From Clostridiales bacterium (GTDB lineage Bacteria > Bacillota > Clostridia > Oscillospirales > Ruminococcaceae), in assembly GCA_012523875.1 (NCBI GenBank), contig JAAYSW010000144.1, positions 1 through 5,113 of the forward strand: DNA of 5,113 bases. Direction: 5' to 3'. Below, one piece after another: positions 1-5,113 of this stretch. Under the pieces are notes generated by a model. That model was not told where the DNA came from. It worked only from the letters and a program-made list of their open reading frames with translations, and did not search any database. Each line of letters starts with the position of its first letter. Position 1 is the stretch's first letter. The position numbers and the translations under genes are program-made.

Positions 1-1044
1 ATATTAAATTCCTTCTTTTCAATAAAATATATAACGGATAAAACTAATAGTCTTGAACTAGCAGGAATGAATGAAATTTATAGTGGTGATAATTTTAAGA
101 TATTAGAAAATGAAACTGCTTTACCTATTGCATTTATGGTTAATAGCGATTTAATGAAATGGAAAGCTGATGGTAGCAAGAGAAAGGCTATTGATGTTCA
201 TAATGACTTTTTAAATTCTGCAATGGGAGAAGAAGTTAATGTATATGAAAGAGTTTCATATGATTCTGCTACTGCAACAAATGCTGAATTAGCCTATAAT
301 GATGATTGGGAAAAACAACTTTATACTAAATTAGACCCTAATAGCCCCGTTAAATTTAAATTTAGCTATGAAATAAGTGAAGAACAGGTTTTATGCTTAG
401 AGCAAGGCTTTAAAAAAGGTGAAATAGGTATAGGAGTTAATGGCATAGTAAGAAGATTTGATGCTTCAAGGGAACCACTTAAAGCTATCGGTAAAGTTAA
501 AGCTGGGGATATTGTGGATATATATATTGATATAGAAGACGCAAAATCTGGTGCTTGGGGGATAGATGTATTTAGGGTTAATGAAGAAAAGTTTTATGAG
601 TGTTATAATAAATTAAATGAGAATTCAGCTCAAATTATCAAAGCTACGGATACAAAAATAAAATGTAGAGTAAATTCTGATGGTGAAGGAATACTTTATA
701 CTTCAATACCTAATGATGGTGGTTGGGCAGTTAAATGCAATGGGAGGAAGCTACCCACCCATAAAATAGGAAATTACCTGCTTGCTGTAGTTATACCTCA
801 AGGAGAAAACACGCTTGAATTCTCGTATCATGTTCCTGGGTTAGCCCTTGGGTCAGTGATTTCTATTATTTGTTTAATGCTATTAGTTTTGTATATTTTA
901 ATACAAAGGGGAAAAGTAAATATAAAGTTTATAGATTTAGGCAAACTAATCGAAATTGATGGTGCAAAGAAAGTTAAACTTTCTGTAGATAGTGTAGAAA
1001 ACAGCTTGGATGGGGATAAAAAAATGGGAAATGAAAAAGCCTAA
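1..1044 (+). CDS. YfhO-family membrane protein, C-terminal part (5' end outside window)
   Basis: The reading frame is open from the first base, so the gene starts upstream; 347 residues are visible. The ATG at 67 is not a convincing start: it has no strong ribosome binding site, and the codons before it (LNSFFSIKYITD) resemble the conserved 'LN..VKYII' stretch that follows the membrane part of YfhO proteins. The visible part is a large, probably extracytoplasmic beta-rich region. It ends in the family signature YTSIPNDGGWAVKCNGRK (visible residues 233-250), then one hydrophobic helix (about 280-301, bases 838-903) and a charged tail of about 46 residues, presumably cytoplasmic. YfhO proteins are multi-pass GT-C-type membrane proteins; the Bacillus subtilis member takes part in glycosylating lipoteichoic acid. 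A role in cell-surface glycosylation is inference from the family. The polytopic half with the catalytic residues lies outside the window. Transcription probably ends at the hairpin 16 bases after the stop codon. Confidence 0.85.
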   Translation: MLNSFFSIKYITDKTNSLELAGMNEIYSGDNFKILENETALPIAFMVNSDLMKWKADGSKRKAIDVHNDFLNSAMGEEVNVYERVSYDSATATNAELAYNDDWEKQLYTKLDPNSPVKFKFSYEISEEQVLCLEQGFKKGEIGIGVNGIVRRFDASREPLKAIGKVKAGDIVDIYIDIEDAKSGAWGIDVFRVNEEKFYECYNKLNENSAQIIKATDTKIKCRVNSDGEGILYTSIPNDGGWAVKCNGRKLPTHKIGNYLLAVVIPQGENTLEFSYHVPGLALGSVISIICLMLLVLYILIQRGKVNIKFIDLGKLIEIDGAKKVKLSVDSVENSLDGDKKMGNEKA

Positions 1045-1059
1045 GTAGAATCTACCTTA

Positions 1060-1100
1060 ATATGATAAAACCGACACATTAAGTGTCGGTTTTATCATAT
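1060..1100. terminator. Bidirectional intrinsic terminator between convergent genes
   Basis: A perfect 18-bp inverted repeat (arms 1060-1077 and 1083-1100) has a 5-base loop, ATTAA. Its core is CCGACAC/GTGTCGG, flanked by A4 on the left and T4 on the right, so on either strand the GC-rich stem is followed by TTTTA. It lies 16 bases after the stop of the YfhO-family gene and about 94 bases beyond the stop of the convergent DUF2935 gene. It can therefore end transcription from both sides. The symmetry and position make this a firm call. Confidence 0.9.
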
Positions 1101-1193
1101 AAAAAACCTATGGGGTTAAAGTAAGTATCAGGAGAGATTATTCACTTTAAGTAGGGCTGGATTGAGTTTAGTATTATGGTATAATAAAACAAC
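1101..1193. other. Short intergenic spacer with weak inverted repeat
   Basis: No coding sequence is seen between the terminator and the end of the DUF2935 gene. Two short signals are present. One is a 7-bp inverted repeat TTAAAGT (1116-1122) / ACTTTAA (1144-1150) with a 21-base loop, too weak to call functional. The other is a TGGTATAAT extended -10-like sequence on the + strand at 1178-1186 or one base to the left, listed separately. Confidence 0.4.
1177..1185 (+). promoter_or_regulatory. Possible extended -10 promoter, antisense to the DUF2935 gene
   Basis: The + strand reads TGGTATAAT here, an exact TATAAT at 1180-1185 with the TGn extension of an extended -10 element. No good -35 box stands at the usual distance (CTGGAT at 17 bases). 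A transcript would start close to 1192 and run antisense into the 3' end of the DUF2935 gene. No + strand gene lies downstream, so this may be a chance match in AT-rich DNA. Confidence 0.25.
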
Positions 1194-2111
1194 TTAAAAC
1201 ATTTCCTTACTCATTTGTAGCAATCTGATATAATGATTAGCTTCACGCAATACATGGTCAGCTAGCAATGGGAGGATAATAGATCTAATTTTACAGCTTG
1301 CAATACCCTTAGTCGCCGATTCTTTAAAATCTCTCAATTTGAGGGTGGAGGAGAGTGTATTATCGGTAACAGCAGCTATTGTAAATTCATTTGCACGTCT
1401 AGCTGCATTCAATAAATCATTAAATTCATTTGTAAAATCATTAGCAGTCAGTATTAAATCATTCTCTGTTGGATCAAGCATACCTCTTATAAACAAAGCG
1501 TGCTCCATCATAATCTCATCCCAGAATATTTCCTTTCTTATTACATTTATATTATCCAAATCTTCACCACGATCAATTTGCTCTACATGATTACGATACT
1601 CCCTTGTTTCATCTATAAGATGTTCAATTAGTAGCGGATAATAAGAGATAAAGATATTGCATGATACCTGTGCATTATATAAATCCTCTATAAATTTAAT
1701 ATAATTATCCAGCAACCTTTTTACATAGCTATTTAGATTAACAACATAATCATATAGTTCAGGGGTTAAATTTGCTCTGCTAGGGGTATATAACTTTGCT
1801 TCGCTTATTGTGATGCTACTATTAATTTTAATGCCTGTAAATGCCTCAGTTTTCCTTTCTGAACCAAGTGTATAATCAGTAATTAATTCATTTGAAGCTA
1901 AAACATTCGGCCTAATAAAACCATTACTTATTCCCACAACATTTGACAGCACTCCCTCAAAGTATTCTTTAAAGGTGTCTGCTGCATTTTTAAAATCTTC
2001 GTTAACATCCGTAAGACCAGCTACCATGAAGATTGCGTGTTCCTTCATTAATCTAGCAAAAAATAAATGCTGTTCAAGGGATAAGGTTACGTACTTTTTT
2101 TGACTTAACAT
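1194..2111 (-). CDS. DUF2935 protein with two ferritin-like halves
   Basis: This 305-residue, mostly helical soluble protein has no signal peptide or membrane segment. It holds two related halves. The first has SLEQHLFFARLMKEHAIFM (residues 11-29) and LLIEHLIDETREY (160-172); the second has EIFWDEIMMEHALFIRGML (194-212) and LLADHVLREANHY (282-294). This is the pattern of DUF2935, a family of four-helix, ferritin-like bundles found in Bacilli and Clostridia. Glu and His pairs in matching places (E13, H15, E24, H25, E163, H164, E168; E199, E203, H204, H286, E290, H293) are likely metal ligands, by inference from the fold. The cellular role is not established. The start is supported by AGGAG at 2119-2123, seven bases before the ATG. 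It is a single-gene unit, convergent with the YfhO gene and divergent from the small gene at 2474. Confidence 0.87.
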   Translation of the reverse strand: MLSQKKYVTLSLEQHLFFARLMKEHAIFMVAGLTDVNEDFKNAADTFKEYFEGVLSNVVGISNGFIRPNVLASNELITDYTLGSERKTEAFTGIKINSSITISEAKLYTPSRANLTPELYDYVVNLNSYVKRLLDNYIKFIEDLYNAQVSCNIFISYYPLLIEHLIDETREYRNHVEQIDRGEDLDNINVIRKEIFWDEIMMEHALFIRGMLDPTENDLILTANDFTNEFNDLLNAARRANEFTIAAVTDNTLSSTLKLRDFKESATKGIASCKIRSIILPLLADHVLREANHYIRLLQMSKEMF

Positions 2112-2145
2112 ATGCCCACTCCTATCTAATATAAGTTAACCCATA

Positions 2146-2162
2146 ATATGTATTATACATAT
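2146..2162. repeat. Palindrome ATATGTAT-T-ATACATAT, possible operator
   Basis: There are two perfect 8-bp half-sites around a single central base. The site covers the candidate -10 box of the DUF2935 gene, the right place for a repressor. It consists almost wholly of A and T, so it could arise by chance in this composition. No regulator gene in the window can be tied to it. Confidence 0.25.
2152..2157 (-). promoter_or_regulatory. Candidate -10 box for the DUF2935 gene
   Basis: On the - strand a perfect TATAAT lies about 40 bases before the DUF2935 start codon, which would give a leader of roughly 35 bases. No good TTGACA-like -35 box is found at 16-18 bases, so the promoter would need an activator or the match is chance. 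A second option is TTGTTC with 16-base spacing to TATAAA further upstream, around 2174-2201. Confidence 0.3.
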
Positions 2163-2367
2163 ATATTGTTACAGTTTTATATTTATATGATAAAAGGGAA
2201 CAAAAAAGTTATAAAATTACTATGATTTTAATATGAACATTTTAGGGGATATTTGTTGAATAGGTATACATAAATGTTATTACCTTGTAGAATATGCACA
2301 AAAATAATTGCTTAAAGAAATAATTTTTATCTATTTCACAGAAAATTAATAATAAGTACAAAAAGAC

Positions 2368-2382
2368 TTGATATAATATCAA
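2368..2382. repeat. Palindrome TTGATAT-A-ATATCAA, possible operator
   Basis: There are two perfect 7-bp half-sites around a single central base. It contains the TTGATA that serves as a candidate -35 box for the small gene downstream, and it also contains a TATAAT at 2372-2377. A protein bound here would block RNA polymerase. As with the other palindrome, the AT-rich setting keeps confidence low. Confidence 0.28.
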
Positions 2383-2398
2383 TAGTGAAACATATAAT
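2368..2398 (+). promoter_or_regulatory. Candidate promoter of the small gene at 2474
   Basis: TTGATA (2368-2373, five of six matches to the consensus) is followed after 19 bases by a perfect TATAAT (2393-2398). The spacing is two bases longer than ideal. Transcription would start near 2405, leaving a leader of about 70 bases. Another TATAAT at 2372-2377 has no -35 partner. Confidence 0.4.
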
Positions 2399-2457
2399 CT
2401 TAGTATAGACAAAAATAATGACGAAAGGAAGTTTGATTATTTATGTATTAGTTAATT

Positions 2458-2463
2458 GGGAGG
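2458..2463 (+). promoter_or_regulatory. Ribosome binding site that sets the start of the small gene
   Basis: GGGAGG stands ten bases before the ATG at 2474. A TTG at 2456 in the same frame would make the protein six residues longer, but it overlaps this site and has no ribosome binding site of its own. The ATG is therefore the better start. Confidence 0.7.
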
Positions 2464-2473
2464 ATGTGATTTT

Positions 2474-2671
2474 ATGGATATTAGGAGAATGAGTCCGGAA
2501 ATGGGTAAGAGGGTAAATATCCATATTTATGAAGAGCTGAAATTAGGTCTTTTTGGCAAGGCAGCTCTAGCAAAGGCTGCTAAGCGTTCCTCTATCGTAC
2601 GCTGTAATGGAAAGCTTTATGCTGTTCCCTATGAAGTTTATATGAAAGCGGAGGAGTTAGAATGCGATTAG
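2474..2671 (+). CDS. Small protein of unknown function, 65 residues
   Basis: I do not recognise a family. The protein starts MDIRRMSPEMGKRVNIHIYE, continues with a Lys/Ala-rich probable helix (GKAALAKAAKRS, about 29-40), then a probable beta hairpin (SIVRCNGKLYAVP, about 42-54) and a helix (YEVYMKAEELE) to the end. It has no signal peptide or membrane segment and is soluble and basic in the middle. The hairpin-plus-helix end loosely resembles the C-terminal part of Phd/YefM antitoxins ('I..NGK..AV...E.Y...EEL'), but the N-terminal part does not clearly fit, so this is only a hint. A real gene is supported by the ribosome binding site at 2458-2463, a candidate promoter, a terminator just downstream, and visibly higher G+C than the flanking DNA. 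It is divergent from the DUF2935 gene and convergent with serA. Confidence 0.65.
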   Translation: MDIRRMSPEMGKRVNIHIYEELKLGLFGKAALAKAAKRSSIVRCNGKLYAVPYEVYMKAEELECD

Positions 2672-2697
2672 AAAAATTAAATTATGAAGAAATATAA
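2662..2697 (+). CDS. Possible 11-residue mini-ORF coupled to the small gene
   Basis: GGAGGAG (2650-2656) is followed after five bases by ATG and then MRLEKLNYEEI and TAA. The ATG lies inside the end of the preceding gene in another frame, the usual arrangement for translational coupling. The stop codon runs directly into the terminator stem. It may be the remnant of a longer second gene of a two-gene operon, a real micropeptide, or chance: GGAGGAG also encodes Glu-Glu of the upstream protein. Confidence 0.25.
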   Translation: MRLEKLNYEEI

Positions 2698-2722
2698 GGC
2701 TACTGAAGTAATCAGTAGCCTT
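2696..2722. terminator. Intrinsic terminator between the small gene and serA
   Basis: An 11-bp perfect stem (AAGGCTACTGA, 2696-2706, with TCAGTAGCCTT, 2712-2722) has a 5-base loop. On the + strand it is followed by TTGTGCTTTATATTCTT (tract counted from 2721), and on the - strand by TTATATTTCTT, so both sides have a moderate T-rich tract. It sits 24 bases after the small gene's stop and 62 bases beyond the serA stop, and probably ends transcription from both. Confidence 0.72.
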
Positions 2723-2784
2723 GTGCTTTATATTCTTATTTAGATTTATGTGAAAAATAATAGAGATTATTAAATAAATTAAAC

Positions 2785-3948
2785 TTAAATAACTCTAACT
2801 TTAATTATTCCATCAATATCACCAATGCTTGAAACAATTTCATCCGTAACATTACCGCCACAAGCATCAATCATTGTATAAGCATAGTCCTTTTTACTTC
2901 TATTAAGCATATTTTCAATATTTAAGCCAAAGTTAGCAAGGGAAGCTGTAATTTGTGAAATAATTGATGGAATATTCTTGTGTATAATACATATTTTTGT
3001 GCCAACTGCAACCATTTCAGCATCAGGTAAATTAACACTATTCTTAATATTACCATTTTCAATATAATCAATAAGCTGGTTTGTAGCCATAACTGCACAA
3101 TTATCTTCGCTTTCAGGGGTTGATGCACCCAAATGGGGGATGGCAATAACACCTTTTACACCGATAACACTAGCATTAGGGAAATCAGTGACATAGCAAC
3201 CAACCTTACCACTTTCAAGAGCAGCTATCATATCTGCGTCATTAACAAGTTCCCCTCTTGCAAAATTTAATATTCTTACATTATCCTTCATTTTATTTAG
3301 AACTGCAGTATTTACAAAATCCTTAGTATCAGCATTAAAAGGAAGGTGAAGTGAGATATAATCAGCCTCGCTATAAACATCATCAGCATTTTTTACTGCT
3401 TTAACCTTTGGTGATAATTTTAATGCAGAGTGAACTGATAGGAATGGGTCACAACCGATAACATTCATTCCTAAATGCAAAGCAACATTTGCAACCAAAG
3501 CACCAATAGCACCTAGACCTATTATACCGAGGGTTTTACCCATTATTTCAGGGCCTGCGAATTGTGATTTCCCCTTTTCCACAAGTTTACCAACAGCATC
3601 GCCCTCATTTTTAAGCGATGGAACCCAAGCTATTGCATCAGTAATTTTTCTTGATGAGAGGAGCAAACCAGCGATAACAAGTTCTTTAACAGCGTTTGCA
3701 TTAGCTCCTGGAGTATTGAAAACACAGATACCTTGTTCGGTACATTCCATGACGGGAATATTATTCACACCAGCACCAGCCCTTGCAATTGCAAGCAGGT
3801 TTGAACCGAATTTCATATCATGCATACCAGCTGAACGAACCATAATAGCATCAGGGTTCTCAATTGAATTCGAGATATTATACATCTTTTTATCGAAAAT
3901 ATCCGTACCGATATTAGAGATTTCGTTTAGTGTTTGAATATTAAACAT
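2785..3948 (-). CDS. serA: D-3-phosphoglycerate dehydrogenase with ACT domain
   Basis: This enzyme oxidises 3-phosphoglycerate with NAD+ to 3-phosphohydroxypyruvate, the first step of serine synthesis, in the cytoplasm. The 387 residues form a substrate-binding domain split around a Rossmann domain and a C-terminal ACT domain. The nucleotide loop is GLGAIG (144-149), with D167 after the second strand, typical of NAD preference. The catalytic Arg is R231 in NFARGELVND, and the catalytic His is H272 in PHLGAST. The usual DVFxxEP motif with the catalytic Glu is replaced by VTDFPNAS (253-260). The ACT domain (about 318-387) keeps H323, N325 and N343, matching the serine-binding residues of E. coli SerA, so feedback inhibition by serine is likely. 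S328 stands where E. coli has a Gly after the Pro. The start is set by AAGGAG (3957-3962), eight bases before the ATG. It follows serC after a 30-base gap, in one operon. Confidence 0.95.
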   Translation of the reverse strand: MFNIQTLNEISNIGTDIFDKKMYNISNSIENPDAIMVRSAGMHDMKFGSNLLAIARAGAGVNNIPVMECTEQGICVFNTPGANANAVKELVIAGLLLSSRKITDAIAWVPSLKNEGDAVGKLVEKGKSQFAGPEIMGKTLGIIGLGAIGALVANVALHLGMNVIGCDPFLSVHSALKLSPKVKAVKNADDVYSEADYISLHLPFNADTKDFVNTAVLNKMKDNVRILNFARGELVNDADMIAALESGKVGCYVTDFPNASVIGVKGVIAIPHLGASTPESEDNCAVMATNQLIDYIENGNIKNSVNLPDAEMVAVGTKICIIHKNIPSIISQITASLANFGLNIENMLNRSKKDYAYTMIDACGGNVTDEIVSSIGDIDGIIKVRVI

Positions 3949-3978
3949 AATAGCAACTCCTTAAATGGTTAATTGTGA

Positions 3979-5061
3979 TTAAGCGTTTGCAGCCTCGAAT
4001 TCCTTCATAAACTCGACAAGCTTTTCTACACCCTTTATTGGCATAGCATTATAAATAGATGCCCTCATACCACCAACTGAACGGTGTCCTTTAAGATTTA
4101 TTAATCCCTGTTTTTTAGCTTCTGAAACAAATTTTGCATCAAGTTCATCATTACCCGTAACAAAAGTTACATTCATAATTGAGCGATCCTTGCCCTCAAC
4201 TGTAGCTTTAAACATTTTAGAGCTATCAAGAAAATCATAAAGTATAGCAGCCTTAGTTTCGTTATGAGTTTTCATGGCAGTTAAGCCACCATTTGATTTA
4301 ATCCATTCTAAAACAAGCTTTAAAATGTAAATTCCATAGGTTGGAGGAGTATTAAACATTGAGCCATTGTCAGAATGCGTTTTATAATTGAACATTGTAG
4401 GAGTAAAGTCCTTAGCATTTCCGATTAAATCCTCACGAATAATAACAACGGTCAAACCAGCAGGACCCATATTTTTCTGTGCCCCAGCATAAATAATCCC
4501 GTATTTAGAAACATCAATAGGTTCTGAAAGGATACAGGAGGACATATCTGCAACGAGGGGTACATTTCCTGTATCAGGAAGGCTGGAGAAACGTGTGCCA
4601 TATATAGTATTGTTTTGGCAAATGTGGAAGTAATCTGCATCAGCAGTAAATGTTGATTTATCAAGCCTTGGAATATATGAGAAAGTTTTATCATCAGATG
4701 ATGCTATTACCTTACACTCACCATAACGCTTCGCTTCATTATAAGCCTTTTTAGCCCATTGTCCAGTTATAACAAAATCAGCCTTACCCGATTTATTCAT
4801 AATATTAAGTGGTACCATAGCGAATTGTGAAGATGCACCGCCCTGTAAAAATAAAACCTTATAGTTATCAGGCACGGACATTACTTCCCTTAAAACTGCC
4901 TCACATTCATCGAAAATAGCTTGATATTCCTTAGAACGATGAGACATTTCCATAACTGACTGCCCACTCGTTTTATACTCAAGCATTTCGTCAGCAGCAA
5001 TTTTCAAAACCTCTTCAGGTAAAATTGCAGGACCAGCACTGAAATTATATAATCTACTCAT
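3979..5061 (-). CDS. serC: Phosphoserine aminotransferase
   Basis: This PLP enzyme of the class V aminotransferase fold converts 3-phosphohydroxypyruvate and glutamate to phosphoserine and 2-oxoglutarate; the family often also accepts the pyridoxine precursor 3-hydroxy-4-phosphohydroxy-2-oxobutanoate. The 360 residues match the usual length. The N-terminus YNFSAGPAILPEEVL (5-19) is typical. Further marks are HRSK (41-44), the cofactor phosphate loop QGGASSQFA (73-81), W102 which stacks on PLP, NNTIYGT (150-156), VADMSS with D172 that contacts the pyridine nitrogen, AGAQKNMGPAG (192-202) with the PLP lysine K196, and HRSVGGMRASIYNAM (326-340) with phosphate-binding His/Arg. All key residues are present. 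The ATG follows GGAGGG (5071-5076) at nine bases. It is the first gene of the serC-serA operon. Confidence 0.97.
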   Translation of the reverse strand: MSRLYNFSAGPAILPEEVLKIAADEMLEYKTSGQSVMEMSHRSKEYQAIFDECEAVLREVMSVPDNYKVLFLQGGASSQFAMVPLNIMNKSGKADFVITGQWAKKAYNEAKRYGECKVIASSDDKTFSYIPRLDKSTFTADADYFHICQNNTIYGTRFSSLPDTGNVPLVADMSSCILSEPIDVSKYGIIYAGAQKNMGPAGLTVVIIREDLIGNAKDFTPTMFNYKTHSDNGSMFNTPPTYGIYILKLVLEWIKSNGGLTAMKTHNETKAAILYDFLDSSKMFKATVEGKDRSIMNVTFVTGNDELDAKFVSEAKKQGLINLKGHRSVGGMRASIYNAMPIKGVEKLVEFMKEFEAANA

Positions 5062-5104
5062 GACATTAAACCCTCCATAAATGTTTGTGTTTTGTATATC
5101 TTAT

Positions 5105-5110
5105 ATTATA
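5105..5110 (-). promoter_or_regulatory. Candidate -10 box of the serC-serA operon
   Basis: On the - strand TATAAT lies 43 bases before the serC start codon. Transcription from it would give a leader of roughly 37 bases, too short for a riboswitch or T-box. The -35 region is outside the window, and the surrounding sequence is AT-rich, so the call is tentative. Confidence 0.35.
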
Positions 5111-5113
5111 TTA

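Larger units (their letters stand above)
2112..2473. other. Divergent intergenic region, about 360 bases
   Basis: This very AT-rich stretch separates the DUF2935 gene (leftward) from a small unknown gene (rightward). It holds candidate promoters for both, two AT-rich palindromes with one-base centres that overlap these promoters, and the ribosome binding sites. The middle part, roughly 2170-2360, shows no convincing ORF, RNA gene, strong hairpin or repeat. The leader from about 2405 to 2473 contains a three-codon start-to-stop ORF (ATG TAT TAG, 2443-2451) after AAAGGAAG. Confidence 0.6.

Noticed and set aside
67..69. ATG as the start of the YfhO-family protein
   Set aside because: The frame is open to the window edge, the upstream codons look like family sequence, no strong ribosome binding site precedes it, and the product would lack the membrane half of the family.
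1116..1150. Inverted repeat TTAAAGT / ACTTTAA as a second terminator
   Set aside because: The 7-bp AT-rich stem with a 21-base loop is too weak, and no T-tract follows it.
1339..1590. + strand ORF inside the DUF2935 gene
   Set aside because: It is fully antisense to a well-supported gene, has no family resemblance, and has Ser/Ile-rich composition typical of a reverse-strand shadow.
2140..2160. Sporulation sigma-factor promoter (CATATTA on the - strand, resembling a sigma-G -10)
   Set aside because: No matching -35 element stands at the right distance, and such AT-rich heptamers are expected by chance here.
2418..2492. 24-codon ORF overlapping the start of the small gene (MTKGSLIIYVLV...)
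   Set aside because: No ribosome binding site stands before its ATG, and the region is better explained as the leader and ribosome binding site of the gene at 2474.
2922..3152. - strand ORF inside serA in another frame
   Set aside because: It overlaps conserved SerA sequence in a shifted frame; no frameshift is needed because SerA is intact.
3716..3937. + strand ORF opposite the serA 5' part
   Set aside because: Antisense shadow of conserved dehydrogenase sequence.
4452..4694. - strand ORF inside serC in another frame
   Set aside because: It lies over the intact PLP-binding part of SerC, in the wrong frame.
5062..5113. T-box or riboswitch in front of serC
   Set aside because: Only 52 bases are visible, with no specifier loop, T-box sequence or hairpin; a longer leader could still lie outside the window.

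Overview
The window is AT-rich DNA with Shine-Dalgarno sites of the AGGAG/GGAGG type, compact gene spacing and intrinsic terminators. This, together with a DUF2935 protein and a short ACT-type SerA next to SerC, points to a low-GC Firmicute, most likely a member of the Clostridia. The genus cannot be decided from the sequence.

Layout from left to right: (1) The 3' part of a YfhO-family membrane protein gene on the + strand, cut by the left edge of the window. (2) A perfect 18-bp hairpin that looks like a shared, bidirectional terminator, followed by about 90 bases of intergenic sequence. (3) A DUF2935 protein on the - strand, made of two ferritin-like halves. (4) A divergent AT-rich intergenic region of about 360 bases with candidate promoters in both directions, two short AT-rich palindromes that overlap them, and the leader of the next gene. 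(5) A 65-codon + strand gene of unknown function, with a possible 11-codon ORF behind a well-placed ribosome binding site, then a hairpin terminator. (6) The serine biosynthesis operon serC-serA on the - strand, transcribed leftward from a promoter at or beyond the right edge.

Only serC and serA clearly work together. SerA oxidises 3-phosphoglycerate to 3-phosphohydroxypyruvate and SerC transaminates this to phosphoserine. The phosphatase step (serB) is not in the window. The other genes are separate transcription units bounded by terminators, and no functional link between them is visible.

No CRISPR array, tRNA, rRNA, insertion sequence or clear new multi-gene system was found. The least explained part is the small gene at 2474-2671 with its leader and downstream mini-ORF. 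The SerA active-site and ACT-domain deviations and the palindromes in the divergent promoter region are the other points worth checking.
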